Assembly (NCBI RefSeq): GCF_018408575.1
Contig: NZ_AP023418.1
Coordinates: 558,001-622,000, forward strand
DNA: 64,000 nt
DNA from: Vescimonas coprocola
GTDB lineage: Bacteria; Bacillota; Clostridia; Oscillospirales; Oscillospiraceae
Direction: 5' to 3'
Shown piece by piece: positions 40,955-49,760 of the stretch. Every line of letters starts with the position of its first letter. Within the stretch, counting starts at the first letter, position 1. The position numbers and the translations under genes are program-made. Below the pieces are notes generated by a model. It saw only the letters and a program-made list of their open reading frames with translations, had not been told where the DNA came from and did no database searches.

Positions 40955-42226
40955 TCAGTCCTCCTTGGGATAGATAACGGACAGGGCTGCACGGCTGCGG
41001 CAGATGTGCTCCCGGATGAAATCCAGCACATCCTGCGGGGTGATGCTGTCGTAAATTTCCGGGAAGCGCAGGGGATCAAAGTGCTGGAAGCAGCCCTCCA
41101 CCAGCGAAATAGCGATGGAATCGAAGGAGTTGAGACCCTTCAGGGAGGCCCCGAAGTTCCCCCGCTTCATCCGCTGCCAGTAGTCCGGATCCAGACCCTC
41201 ACGGGTCAGGCGTCGGGCCTCCTCTAAAATGGCCTCCATCACGGCGGCGGGATCGTTGCTGTCGCCGCCGGCATAGGCGTAGGCCGCACCGGGCAGCAGG
41301 TCGAAGGAACTGCCGAAGGAACCGTTGATAAGGCCCTGACTGTACAGTCGAGAGAACAAGGGACTGGAGTCCCCCATGAGGATATCGCAGGCCAGATCCC
41401 CCAGAATATCCCAGCGCAGCCGCTGCTCTCCCTCCGGGGGAGCGGGGCATTTGAAGCCCACCAGAAACGACGGCATGGATACCTCCATCCGGCAGGAGGT
41501 CTCCGACTGAGCGGGGGTGTCTCCCTCGCTGCCACCGTAGTCACGGGGGATATCCGGGCCGCTTTCCGGGGGCAGGATATCCTCCGCCGCCCGGAACACC
41601 GCCTCGGCGTCCAGATCGCCCACCGCCACCAGACACATATTGGCGGGGGTGTAGAAGGCCTTGTGGCAGCGGTACAGGGTCTCGGCGGTGATGCGGGAGA
41701 TGCTCTCCACGGAGCCGGCCACGGGGATACGGGCGGGACTCTCCCGGTACAGGGCCTGCAGCATCCGCTTATAGACCTGCCACTCCGGGTCATCCTCGAT
41801 CATGCCGATCTCCTGAGCGATAATGCCCTGCTCCTTGGCCACGCTCTCGTCGGTGAAGTACGGCATCGACACAAAGGACAGCAGCTGCCGCAGATTCTCG
41901 TCAAAATGCTCCGTGCAGTCGAAGTAGTAGGCCGTCATGGCATTGCTGGTAAAGGCATTGGGCTCGGCGCCATTTTTGGCCATCTCCTGCATGGCGTTTC
42001 CGTCGGCGGTGTCGAACATCTTGTGCTCCAGATAGTGGGCGATGCCCGCCGGGGTATCCTGCCATGCGCCGTCCTGCTGAAAGCGCAGGTCCATGCCGCC
42101 GTAGCGGGTGGCGAACATGGCGTATTTCCGGGTGTAGCCGGGCTTGTGGACCACATAGGCCGGCAGACCGTTTTTCAGGCGGCGGAAGGTCACCGTCTCG
42201 TCAATGCGGGGATAATACATCCTCAC
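40955..42226 (-). CDS. ymfH: M16-family zinc peptidase, YmfH-like (catalytic partner)
   Basis: A 423-residue insulinase-family protein with the inverted zinc motif HYLEH (His64-Glu67-His68) in a PAGIAHYLEHKMFD context. It is the catalytic partner of the inactive-looking YmfF encoded just upstream; the two overlap by ATGA. Firmicute YmfF/YmfH pairs form heterodimeric peptidases and have been connected with EF-P modification in Bacillus naming. No signal peptide is seen. Substrate unproven. Confidence 0.9.
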   Translation of the reverse strand: MRMYYPRIDETVTFRRLKNGLPAYVVHKPGYTRKYAMFATRYGGMDLRFQQDGAWQDTPAGIAHYLEHKMFDTADGNAMQEMAKNGAEPNAFTSNAMTAYYFDCTEHFDENLRQLLSFVSMPYFTDESVAKEQGIIAQEIGMIEDDPEWQVYKRMLQALYRESPARIPVAGSVESISRITAETLYRCHKAFYTPANMCLVAVGDLDAEAVFRAAEDILPPESGPDIPRDYGGSEGDTPAQSETSCRMEVSMPSFLVGFKCPAPPEGEQRLRWDILGDLACDILMGDSSPLFSRLYSQGLINGSFGSSFDLLPGAAYAYAGGDSNDPAAVMEAILEEARRLTREGLDPDYWQRMKRGNFGASLKGLNSFDSIAISLVEGCFQHFDPLRFPEIYDSITPQDVLDFIREHICRSRAALSVIYPKED

Positions 42227-43485
42227 GCCTCCTTTCCCTTCAGGAAGTAAATGGTATCCAGCTGCACGCTCTGGGCTGCCGCACGGATGCGCTCCGGGGT
42301 CACCTGCCGCAGCAGCGCCGCCATCTCCTCCGGGGTCTCCCGGCGGCCGGTGGCCGCCAGCCCCAGATAGTAGTTCTCCAGCGCTCCCTGAGAATCTCCC
42401 AGCGCCTGCAGGGCGCTGAGCAGACTCTCCCGTGCCGCCGTCAGCTCCCAGTCCTCCCAGAGGCCCTGCCGGATCTCGTCCAGCTGGCGGAGGATCTCCG
42501 CCTCGGCCCGGTCATAGTCCGCCGTCTCGATGCCGGAGGACACCGTCAGGATGCCCTTGGAGCGGACGTAGGTGCTGGAGGCATAGTAGCAGAGGGAGAG
42601 CTTCTCCCGGACGTTCAGAAACAGCTTGGAGTTGCTGGAGCCGCCGAACATGAGGTTTGTCAGGATCATGGCGGGCTCGTCATCGGTATCGCAGCGGAAG
42701 CCAATGGAGAGCTTGCCCTGCGTCACGTCCATCTCCTCCGTCACCAGTCGGGGCTGGGAGGGAGCGGCGAACCGTCGGGGCGGCTCCGGCTCCGTTTGGG
42801 GGCCACGGGTCAGGGAGGAGAAGGCCGTCAGCAGGGCCTCCTCCACCCGATGGCACTCGGCGCTGCCGCAGTAGAACAGCTCCAGCCGGGAGGAGGACAT
42901 CATCCGCTGGCTGTGAGCGTAGAGCTTCTGGTTGTTGATCTTGGCCAGCCCCGCCTCGTCACCGAAGCGGCTGATGCCATAGGGCTCCCCGGCGCACATC
43001 TCCTGCAAAAGCCGCAGATCGGCCCAGTCCCGCTTGTCGTTGCGGATGGAGCGGATGGCGTCGGCCAGATTGGCCTTCTCGCCCTCCACATATTCCTGCA
43101 GAAACCGGCCGCCACGGGTCACAGGGTCCAGCAGCAGCTCCCCCAGCAGCTCCGCCGCAGGCTCCAGCAGCGGTTCATTCCGGGAGACGAACCGGTCGTC
43201 GATAAAGCTGGCCACGAAGCCAAGGCACTGCGTCTCCCCCCGCTTGCGGATGGTGGGGCTGATCTGTGCGCCGTAGAGCCGATCCATGGCCGCAGCGAGC
43301 TGCTCCATGTCCGGGCAGCGCATGGTGCCGCGGTGCAGCACCGCCGGCAGCAGGGCGTTGTAGGACGCCGTTTCCTTGGCCAGCGGCGTGATGAATTGGG
43401 CCGACAGCACCCCAGTTTTGAATTTCCGGGCCGGCAGATAGGTCAGATACACATGGGGCATGAGCTCCCAGCGCTTCACTTCCAT
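42223..43485 (-). CDS. ymfF: M16-family non-catalytic subunit, YmfF-like
   Basis: A 420-residue insulinase-fold protein that aligns with YmfF. Where catalytic members have HxxEH, this one reads LLPAVLHRGTMRCPDMEQLA, so the zinc site is missing. The C-terminal half keeps the substrate-arginine-type FGGSSNSKLFLNVREKLSLCYYAS region (about 285). It probably pairs with the product of the next gene to form the chamber. First gene of the ymfF-ymfH-M3 peptidase-lgt-folD-fhs run, with a GAGGTG site and promoter at 43522-43550. Confidence 0.9.
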   Translation of the reverse strand: MEVKRWELMPHVYLTYLPARKFKTGVLSAQFITPLAKETASYNALLPAVLHRGTMRCPDMEQLAAAMDRLYGAQISPTIRKRGETQCLGFVASFIDDRFVSRNEPLLEPAAELLGELLLDPVTRGGRFLQEYVEGEKANLADAIRSIRNDKRDWADLRLLQEMCAGEPYGISRFGDEAGLAKINNQKLYAHSQRMMSSSRLELFYCGSAECHRVEEALLTAFSSLTRGPQTEPEPPRRFAAPSQPRLVTEEMDVTQGKLSIGFRCDTDDEPAMILTNLMFGGSSNSKLFLNVREKLSLCYYASSTYVRSKGILTVSSGIETADYDRAEAEILRQLDEIRQGLWEDWELTAARESLLSALQALGDSQGALENYYLGLAATGRRETPEEMAALLRQVTPERIRAAAQSVQLDTIYFLKGKEA

Positions 43486-43521
43486 GAGATAGGCACCTCC
43501 ATCGGGTCGTAATCAGGGCTT

Positions 43522-43550
43522 ATTATACCGCAATCTGCATCGATTGAAAA
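43522..43550 (-). promoter_or_regulatory. Promoter of the ymfF operon
   Basis: TTTTCA (43545-43550), 17 bp, TATAAT (43522-43527), minus strand, 37 bp upstream of the ymfF start. Confidence 0.65.
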
Positions 43551-43592
43551 GAGCCAGTTGCCGGAGCGGGGAATTTTTATGGGCAAAAGGAA

Positions 43593-43619
43593 GCGGGGCG
43601 GACAGAGGGTCCGCCCCGC
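43593..43619 (-). terminator. Second hairpin after the U32 gene, probable terminator
   Basis: GCGGGGCGGAC/GTCCGCCCCGC stem followed on the minus strand by TTCCTTTT. It insulates ymfF from the mltG-U32 unit. Confidence 0.55.
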
Positions 43620-43681
43620 AGGGGATATAGCTTTAGGAGGGGGAAAAACGATTTCAACTTGAACCTGTCATGTCTGTGTCG

Positions 43682-43719
43682 AAACGACGCCCCCTTCCGG
43701 GGTTCGGAAGGGGACGTCG
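43682..43719 (-). terminator. First hairpin after the U32 gene, probable terminator
   Basis: A stem of about 15 bp (CGACGTCCCCTTCCG arm on the minus strand) with a short TTT tail, 13 bp after the U32 stop. Confidence 0.6.
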
Positions 43720-43731
43720 GTCATGGGGGCA

Positions 43732-44961
43732 TTACTTTCCCGACAGTTCCACGGCATGGCGGATGAAACTCATAGGCGGTACCGGCCGGGGTAGGGGCAT
43801 GGTAAAGGTCATCTGAGGCGTTTTCGGCTCAAAGAGAGGCAGCCCATCGGCATCCGCCATCTCCGGCACGGTAAGGGAGAAGGGACGGGTATCCGGCCCC
43901 ACCACCTCCACGGTATCGCCGGTGCGGAACTTGTTGCGGAGGCTCAGGGTGGCCAGTCCCTCCGGGGTGCAGTCCGTTACCACAGCGCAGATCTGCCAGT
44001 CCCGGATATAGCGGGAACTCTCGTAATACTGGCCGGGAGGGCCGTAGAAAAAGCCGGTGGAATAGTGGCGGTGGCTGACGTGCTCCACCTCATCCCGCCA
44101 GACGGGATCGACGGGGCGGCCCTGCGCCACGTCGTCGATGGCATGGCGGTAAGCCCCGGTGACGATGGCGGCATAATAGGCGGATTTGGCCCGGCCCTCG
44201 ATCTTCAGGCAGTCCACTCCGGCGTCCATGAGGTCGTCCAGATGGTCGATCATGCACATATCACGGGAGTTCATGATGTAGGTACCCTTTTCGTCCTCGA
44301 ACACTGGAAAGTACTCGCCGGGGCGCTTCTCCTCCATCAGGGCGTACTGGTAGCGGCAGGGCTGGGCGCAGGCGCCCCGGTTGGAATCCCGGCCGGTCAT
44401 GTAGTTGGAGAGCAGGCAGCGGCCGGAGTAGGACACGCACATGGCCCCGTGGCAGAAGGTCTCCAGCTCCAGCTCCGGGGAGGTGCGGCGGCGGATCTCA
44501 CGGATCTCGTCCATGCTCAGCTCACGGGCCAGCACCACCCGCTTGGCGCCCAGATCGTACCACGCCTGAGCGCAGGCGTAGTTGGCGATGGATTGCTGGG
44601 TGCTGATGTGGCGTTCACAGCGGGGAGCGTATTTTCCCGCCAGCGTGAAGGCCCCCAGATCCGCCAGAATGAGAGCATCCACCCCGGCATCGTTCAGGCG
44701 CTCCAGATGGGCGGGGAGGGCATCCACCTCGCCGCTGCGGGGCATGGTGTTGACGGTGACGTGGACCCGGACACCGTGGTCATGGGCATAGGCCACCGCA
44801 CAGGGCAGTTCCTCCGGGGAGAAATTCCCGGCGAAGGAGCGCATCCCGAAGGAGGTGCCTGCCAGATACACGGCGTCGGCTCCATAGGCCACGGCCATTT
44901 TCAGCTTTTCCATGTCCCCGGCCGGGGACAGCAGCTCAGGCTTTTTTCTCATCATATCCAT
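43732..44961 (-). CDS. U32-family protein, tRNA hydroxylation (TrhP-like)
   Basis: A 409-residue U32 protein. It begins ELLSPAGDMEKLKMAVAYGADAVYLAG and has the cysteine-rich ETFCHGAMCVSYSGRC segment (about 165) with further cysteines in GACAQPCRY. Such proteins were called collagenase-like peptidases but several act with prephenate to hydroxylate tRNA wobble uridine (TrhP). The start is an ATG sharing its A with the mltG TGA stop, so it is translationally coupled; two further ATGs lie 6-9 bases in. The mltG-U32 order matches the yrrL-yrrN/yrrO region of Bacillus. Confidence 0.9.
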   Translation of the reverse strand: MDMMRKKPELLSPAGDMEKLKMAVAYGADAVYLAGTSFGMRSFAGNFSPEELPCAVAYAHDHGVRVHVTVNTMPRSGEVDALPAHLERLNDAGVDALILADLGAFTLAGKYAPRCERHISTQQSIANYACAQAWYDLGAKRVVLARELSMDEIREIRRRTSPELELETFCHGAMCVSYSGRCLLSNYMTGRDSNRGACAQPCRYQYALMEEKRPGEYFPVFEDEKGTYIMNSRDMCMIDHLDDLMDAGVDCLKIEGRAKSAYYAAIVTGAYRHAIDDVAQGRPVDPVWRDEVEHVSHRHYSTGFFYGPPGQYYESSRYIRDWQICAVVTDCTPEGLATLSLRNKFRTGDTVEVVGPDTRPFSLTVPEMADADGLPLFEPKTPQMTFTMPLPRPVPPMSFIRHAVELSGK

Positions 44962-46097
44962 CAATCCGGGGCGTACATATCGCTGTTGACGAAGGCCAGA
45001 TGCTCGTCATAGGTACGGAAGAAGTGGCTGACTCCATCCTTGCCGTAGGCAAAGTAGTAGTAGCCGGTGTCGCTGGGATGCACCGCCGCCTTGATGGAGG
45101 ACAAACTGGGGTTGCAGATGGGGCCGGCGGGGAGGCCGCCGTGCTTATAGGTGTTGTAGGGGCTGTCCAGATCCGTGGAGAACTGGGTATCGTCCATGCC
45201 GGCGATGTGCAGGGCATAGTAGATGGTAGCATCGGACTGGAGGGCAGTACCGATCTCGGAGTTGTCGCCGCTGAGGCGGTTATAGAACACGGAGGAGATG
45301 TTGGCCCGCTCCTCGTCGTCACCGATGGCCTCCTTTTCGATGATGGAGGCCAGTGTGACGATCTCACGGAGGCTGTACTGGGAGTTCTCGATATCCGTCA
45401 GCAGCTCGCCGCTGACACGGGTCTGGAAGTTGGAGAGCAGGCGATCCAGCGCAGAGACGGCGTCCTCCTTGTGGAAGAACTCGTAGGTATCCGGGAAGAG
45501 GAAGCCCTCCAGCCGGGTGATGCTGCCCAGATTCTCGTTATCCACAAAGGTGTAGTCGAACACATGGTTCTTGGCGGCCTCCGTCAGGTCCTCCACGTTG
45601 GACACGTCGCTGTCGGCCAGCAGTTGGATGGTCTCCTGCACGGAGTAGCCCTCCGGGATGGTGACCTTCACCGTCCCGGCCACAGAGGAGCCCTGCTGCA
45701 TGGAGTCGATGATGCAGTTGTAGTCCATGTCTGTGTTGAGCTCGTAGCTGCCGGGCTGGATGGTGTCCTTGGCGTGGAAGAGGGGACTGGTGATGACGAA
45801 CAGCAGCTTATATTTGATGATGCCCGCCTTCTTCAGCTTGGAGGCGATCTGCCCCACGGAGTCGCCTTTTTCGATCTCCACCGTGGCGGTGAGAGGTGCC
45901 TTGTTCAGGGCGCACACGTCATTGACCATGAGCCAGCCCAGTCCCGCCAGCAGGCAGGAGCCCAGCACCACACCGGCACAGTAGATGGCCCAGAAACGGG
46001 TCCGGCGCATTTTCTTGCGCTGCTTGCGCTGAGTCTGCTGGCGGCGCACCTCGTCGGCGTTCCAGCTGGTGGTCTCGTTGTTTTTGCGGTCTGCCAT
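44961..46097 (-). CDS. mltG: Endolytic murein transglycosylase MltG
   Basis: Membrane-anchored enzyme that cuts nascent glycan strands; 378 residues. A basic N-terminal cytoplasmic segment, one membrane helix (about 34-58), a LysM-like domain, and the YceG catalytic domain with LASIIEKEA (catalytic Glu, about 248) and FYNRLSGD are seen, ending in the GYYYFAYGKDGVSHFF signature. Translation is coupled to the U32 gene. Confidence 0.95.
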   Translation of the reverse strand: MADRKNNETTSWNADEVRRQQTQRKQRKKMRRTRFWAIYCAGVVLGSCLLAGLGWLMVNDVCALNKAPLTATVEIEKGDSVGQIASKLKKAGIIKYKLLFVITSPLFHAKDTIQPGSYELNTDMDYNCIIDSMQQGSSVAGTVKVTIPEGYSVQETIQLLADSDVSNVEDLTEAAKNHVFDYTFVDNENLGSITRLEGFLFPDTYEFFHKEDAVSALDRLLSNFQTRVSGELLTDIENSQYSLREIVTLASIIEKEAIGDDEERANISSVFYNRLSGDNSEIGTALQSDATIYYALHIAGMDDTQFSTDLDSPYNTYKHGGLPAGPICNPSLSSIKAAVHPSDTGYYYFAYGKDGVSHFFRTYDEHLAFVNSDMYAPD

Positions 46098-46215
46098 AGA
46101 TCGTTGTTCCTTTCTTTATCGCATTTTCCCCAGCGCAAATCAGACCGGACAAGATACCTTCCGGGGCGGTGGGGCATAGAATAAGCCAGTGAAGAACAAG
46201 TGAGGTGAGGTTCAA

Positions 46216-46341
46216 GTGTGCTTTGACAACAACAACTGCTCCTGCATCTGGCTGATCGTCATCGTTTTACTGGTGCTCTGCTGCTGCGGCGGCGGACAGA
46301 ACGAGCGCTGCTGCGGCGGCGACTCCCGCTGCTCCTGCTGA
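46216..46341 (+). CDS. 41-residue cysteine-rich hydrophobic peptide
   Basis: A short frame starting at GTG 46216, behind an AGGTGAGG ribosome site (5-base spacing), and ending at TGA 46341. The product has ten Cys in 41 residues: an N-terminal CFDNNNCSC, a hydrophobic helix (residues 11-21, IWLIVIVLLVL), then CCCGGG and CCGG clusters ending in CSC. A strong terminator follows 44 bp later on the same strand, supporting a real transcript. Small proteins of this look (Asn/Cys head, hydrophobic middle, Cys/Gly tail) occur in clostridia, sometimes among sporulation or coat components, but I cannot assign a role. No convincing promoter was found. Confidence 0.62.
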   Translation: MCFDNNNCSCIWLIVIVLLVLCCCGGGQNERCCGGDSRCSC

Positions 46342-46384
46342 GGGACATAGGGACAGACACATACCATAGGGTTCGGCCGAACCG

Positions 46385-46416
46385 GGACGGGACGCTGCGG
46401 CGTTCCGTCCTTTTTT
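46385..46416 (+). terminator. Terminator of the cysteine-rich peptide gene
   Basis: GGACGGGACGC pairs with GCGTTCCGTCC over a TGCG loop, then TTTTTT; the T-run overlaps the tmk stop on the other strand. Confidence 0.85.
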
Positions 46417-47083
46417 ACGGCAGCAGATCCGCCACACGCTCCAGAACCTCCTGATGGATGTCCTGAATACTGCGGATCCGGCCGTCCCGGTCGCAGCGGA
46501 TGCGCTGCCAGCCGCACCAGTCCACCACACGGGCGGCGCTCTCCCGGCAGGAGCGGAGATAAGCTTCATCCTGCTCGTGAATGTCGGCGTGGGTATGGGT
46601 AGCCGCCTCCCTGCGGCGCATCATCTGCTCGGACAGCTCCGTGGGGAGATCCAGGTACAGCACTCGATCCGGAGCCGGCAGGCCCAGCTTCTGATACTCG
46701 AAGTCAAAGAGCCAGTCCACAAAGGGCCGCTGCTGCTCCGGCGGAAGCTTGGAGGTCTGGTGAACGGCGTTGGAGGTGGTATAGCGGTCGGCGATGAGCA
46801 GACCGCCCTGCTCATAGTAGCTGCCCCAGTCCTGCTTGTAGGAGGCGTAGCGGTCCACGGAGTAGAAGGCCGCAGCGGCATAGGCATTGACATCGCCGGG
46901 CTTCTGGCCGAAGGCCCCGCCCAGATACAGCCGTACCAGTGCCGAGGATTCCTCCTGATACCGGGGAAAGGTCAGCTTGCGGTAGGGGATGCCCCGTCGG
47001 GTCAGCTCCTGGCACAGCAGCTCCGACTGCGTAGCCTTGCCGGAACCGTCGGTCCCCTCAAATACGATGAGCTTTCCCTGCAT
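46415..47083 (-). CDS. tmk: Thymidylate kinase
   Basis: dTMP kinase family, 222 residues. The P-loop is FEGTDGSGKATQ (about 8-19), the DRY motif is in IADRYTTSNAVHQTSKL (about 97), and a LID region with RRREAATHTHADIHE (about 156) is present. This is the clostridial version, slightly longer than E. coli Tmk. GGGAGGG precedes the ATG by 8 bases. It is monocistronic from its own promoter, rather than beside holB. Confidence 0.93.
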   Translation of the reverse strand: MQGKLIVFEGTDGSGKATQSELLCQELTRRGIPYRKLTFPRYQEESSALVRLYLGGAFGQKPGDVNAYAAAAFYSVDRYASYKQDWGSYYEQGGLLIADRYTTSNAVHQTSKLPPEQQRPFVDWLFDFEYQKLGLPAPDRVLYLDLPTELSEQMMRRREAATHTHADIHEQDEAYLRSCRESAARVVDWCGWQRIRCDRDGRIRSIQDIHQEVLERVADLLP

Positions 47084-47124
47084 GGCATTGTCCCTCCCGT
47101 TGGCTCGGAAAATTTTATCACACT

Positions 47125-47153
47125 ATTCTACCACAGCTTTCCCCATTTGTCCA
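47125..47153 (-). promoter_or_regulatory. Promoter of tmk
   Basis: TGGACA (47148-47153), 17 bp, TAGAAT (47125-47130) with TGG extended -10, minus strand. Confidence 0.75.
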
Positions 47154-47168
47154 CATGGGAAACTGGCG

Positions 47169-47197
47169 TTTACAGAATGGCAAAAACTTGATATAAT
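47169..47197 (+). promoter_or_regulatory. Promoter of the HAD phosphatase gene
   Basis: TTTACA (47169-47174), 17 bp, TATAAT (47192-47197), 31 bp before the start codon; divergent from the tmk promoter. Confidence 0.8.
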
Positions 47198-47228
47198 CAC
47201 AGAAACGATCCGAGCGGAGGACGAATGG

Positions 47229-47861
47229 ATGCATATTTTTGACATGGACGGGACCCTGATCGATTCCAACGGCATCTGGCGGGAGGTGGATGAGGCCTTT
47301 CTGGCCAAGCGTGGCTTTCCCTACACCAAGGAGTACTATCAGGGGGTGGCGCACACCATTTTCCCGCTGGCGGCGGAGTTCACCAAGCGCTACTGCCATC
47401 TGGAGGAGTCTGTGGAGGATATCATGGCAGAGTGGATGGAGATGGCCGGGGACGCCTACGCCACACGGGTACAGGTGAAGCCCGGCGTGCGGGAGTATCT
47501 GGATCAGTGCCGCCGCCGGGGGCAGCGGATGATGGTGCTGACCTCCAGTGTTCCGGCCCACTGCCGGGCGGCACTGGGGCATCTGGGACTGATGCCATAT
47601 TTTGAGGAGATCTTGTTTGCCCACGATCTGAAGATCGAGAAGAAGGACCCGGAGATCTTCCGGGTAGCGGCCCGACGCATGGGCGTGGAGCCGGCGGAGT
47701 GCGTGGTGTACGACGACTCTGTGGCGGCCTGCCGTGGGGCCAAGGCGGCCGGGATGCACACGGTGGGGGTCTACGATCAGTTCTTTCACGTCTCGTGGGA
47801 GGAGATGACACGGGTGTGCGATCGGACCATCCGGAGCTTCACAGAGCTGCTGGAGGATTGA
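47229..47861 (+). CDS. HAD-superfamily phosphatase (beta-phosphoglucomutase/GPH-like)
   Basis: A 210-residue haloacid-dehalogenase-type hydrolase. Motif I is FDMDGTL (residues 4-10), motif II is VLTSS (about 105), the motif III lysine is in KIEKKDPEIF (about 140), and motif IV is VVYDDSVAACRGAKAAGM (about 160-177). It has a helical C1 cap between motifs I and II. The start ATG 47229 has GGAGG 8 bases upstream. Substrate is not predictable; sugar phosphates or phosphoglycolate are usual for the group. Confidence 0.9.
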   Translation: MHIFDMDGTLIDSNGIWREVDEAFLAKRGFPYTKEYYQGVAHTIFPLAAEFTKRYCHLEESVEDIMAEWMEMAGDAYATRVQVKPGVREYLDQCRRRGQRMMVLTSSVPAHCRAALGHLGLMPYFEEILFAHDLKIEKKDPEIFRVAARRMGVEPAECVVYDDSVAACRGAKAAGMHTVGVYDQFFHVSWEEMTRVCDRTIRSFTELLED

Positions 47862-47887
47862 AAAAACGGAATTGCCGAAAGAAGAAA

Positions 47888-47923
47888 CAGGGGAGGGGAC
47901 AGTGGATGCTGCCCCCTCCCCTG
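47888..47923 (-). terminator. Possible terminator of the MBL hydrolase gene
   Basis: CAGGGGAGGGG paired with CCCTCCCCTG; on the minus strand it is followed by TTTCTTCTTT, an imperfect T-tract. No good T-run on the plus strand. Confidence 0.5.
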
Positions 47924-47984
47924 TGGCCATTACGGACGATAAAAAACGAAAACTTACCCACCGTGGACCGGTTCACACCTTACT

Positions 47985-48878
47985 TCACACCTTACTGTAA
48001 CGGCTCACGCAGAGGTCATGGTGCAGAGCCACCCGGCCCTCGTCCACCAGCCAGTTGGACAGATGCAGGAAATTGCGCTGGGTGACGCTGATGCGGAAGG
48101 GATCATGAGTGTGGATGCCCTCCTGACGGCAGTAGGCATAGAGCCACTGGTCGGCGGTCATGCCGTCGGTGAGACAGCTCAGCAGCCGCCGCCCCTTATC
48201 GTGGATGGCGGCGATGTTGGCATCGATGACGGGACCAAGCTCTGTGACGCTGGTCTTATGGGCCAGCACATAGACCGGGCAGCGGAGACTGCGGAGAGAC
48301 TCCATCACCGTCAGATCACGGGCAATGTGCATGATGGTGGGCAGCTTGAAGCGCTGCAACTGCTCCGGCCCCAACAGGCAGTCTGCCAGATAGGCAGTGC
48401 CGTCGGGGGTGATGAAGCCCATCTGCCCGGCAGAGTGGCCCGGCAGGGGCAGCAGGCCGAAACGGACGCCGCAAAAGTCCAGATGATCGATATCCGGAGA
48501 GATGAGAACGTCCGACAGGAAGCACTCCTCCGGAAACATGGACTGGATGGTGCCGTAGGTGAGGGTCTCGTAGTTGGCCCGGAAGGCGGTGGCATCGGCG
48601 CAGATGGCGGCCTCGATCATGGGCATAGCGATAGGGCAGCCGTAGCGCCGGCGGAGATAAGCGGCGTTGCCCACATGGTCGTAGTGAGCGTGGGAGCAGA
48701 GGATCCCCTTGGGGCGCAGACCGTGCTCCTCCAGCAGGGCGGTAAGACCCTCCCGGTCAGAGGCGGCGATGCCGGTGTCCAGCAGGACAATGTCCGTATC
48801 CGTCAGGCGGTAAAAGGGGATCAGGGCCGTGGCTCCCACGGCGGCCCATGTATCTTTATGTATGTGCAGCAGCTCCAT
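47985..48878 (-). CDS. Metallo-beta-lactamase-fold hydrolase
   Basis: A 297-residue MBL-fold protein, cytoplasmic. The zinc motif HAHYDHVG (about 77-84), the second His in PLPGHSAGQMG (about 165) and Asp in YLADCLLG (about 184) are present. A C-terminal helical extension of about 90 residues follows. The ATG at 48878 has AGGAGAC upstream. It has its own divergent promoter opposite pyrH. Specific reaction unknown; glyoxalase-II-like or thioesterase activity would be possible. Confidence 0.88.
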   Translation of the reverse strand: MELLHIHKDTWAAVGATALIPFYRLTDTDIVLLDTGIAASDREGLTALLEEHGLRPKGILCSHAHYDHVGNAAYLRRRYGCPIAMPMIEAAICADATAFRANYETLTYGTIQSMFPEECFLSDVLISPDIDHLDFCGVRFGLLPLPGHSAGQMGFITPDGTAYLADCLLGPEQLQRFKLPTIMHIARDLTVMESLRSLRCPVYVLAHKTSVTELGPVIDANIAAIHDKGRRLLSCLTDGMTADQWLYAYCRQEGIHTHDPFRISVTQRNFLHLSNWLVDEGRVALHHDLCVSRYSKV

Positions 48879-48910
48879 AAGGCGTCTCCTATCAGTTTCT
48901 TTTCGTTGAG

Positions 48911-48939
48911 ATGGTACCATCTTCCGCCGGAAAATGCAA
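48911..48939 (-). promoter_or_regulatory. Promoter of the MBL hydrolase gene
   Basis: TTGCAT (48934-48939), 17 bp, TACCAT (48911-48916) on the minus strand, divergent from the pyrH operon. Confidence 0.6.
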
Positions 48940-49038
48940 GGCGGGGAGAGAGGACGGAAAAAATTTTGCTTTTCCCTCTATGCAAACGGGAAAAAATAAG
49001 GTAAAATACTCCCAAGTATCACATACGGAGGAAGAGCA

Positions 49039-49758
49039 ATGGACGAACCGAAGTATAAACGGGTGCTGCTGAAGATCAGCGGCGAGGCACTGGCGGGCGA
49101 GAAGCACTTCGGCCTGGACTTTCAGGTGCTGGGTCAGGTGGCGGACGTCATCAAGGAGTGCGTGAACATGGGCGTGCAGATCGGCGTTGTCATCGGCGGC
49201 GGCAACTTCTGGCGGGGCGTGAAGAACGGCGAGGGTCACATCGAGCGCACCCGTGCCGACCACATGGGGATGCTGGCCACGGCCATGAACTGCATGGCGC
49301 TGGCGGACGTGCTGGAGCAGAAGGGCGTGGACGTCCGGCTCCAGACGGCACTGGAGATCCGTGAGGTGGCGGAGCCCTATATCCGGGCCAGAGCCGTCCG
49401 GCATCTGGAAAAGGGCCGGGTGGTGCTGTTTGGCTGCGGTGTGGGATGCCCCTTCTTCTCCACCGATACGGCGGCGGTGCTGCGGGCGGCGGAGATCAAC
49501 GCCGACGTGATCCTGCTGGCCAAGAACATCGACGGCGTGTACGACTGCGACCCGGCCAAGAACGCCGACGCCGTGAAATTCGACGCCATCACCTATGACG
49601 AGGTGCTCAAGCGTCATCTGGCGGTGATGGATTCCACCGCCACCAGCCTGTCCATGGACAACCACATCCCGGTGCTGGTGTTTGCACTGAAAGACCCGTA
49701 TAATATCGTGCGTGTGCTGCGGGGCGAAAAAATCGGAACGATCGTGAAGGAGGCATAA
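49039..49758 (+). CDS. pyrH: UMP kinase
   Basis: Bacterial UMP kinase of the amino-acid-kinase fold, 239 residues; makes UDP. It opens [15 protein letters not shown] and has [10 protein letters not shown] (about 52) and a late [11 protein letters not shown] loop. GGAGGAAGAG precedes the ATG. First gene of an eight-gene run ending with polC. A weak promoter-like TAAAAT sits at 49002-49007, but its -35 is poor. Confidence 0.97.
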   Translation: MDEPKYKRVLLKISGEALAGEKHFGLDFQVLGQVADVIKECVNMGVQIGVVIGGGNFWRGVKNGEGHIERTRADHMGMLATAMNCMALADVLEQKGVDVRLQTALEIREVAEPYIRARAVRHLEKGRVVLFGCGVGCPFFSTDTAAVLRAAEINADVILLAKNIDGVYDCDPAKNADAVKFDAITYDEVLKRHLAVMDSTATSLSMDNHIPVLVFALKDPYNIVRVLRGEKIGTIVKEA

Positions 49759-49760
49759 CC

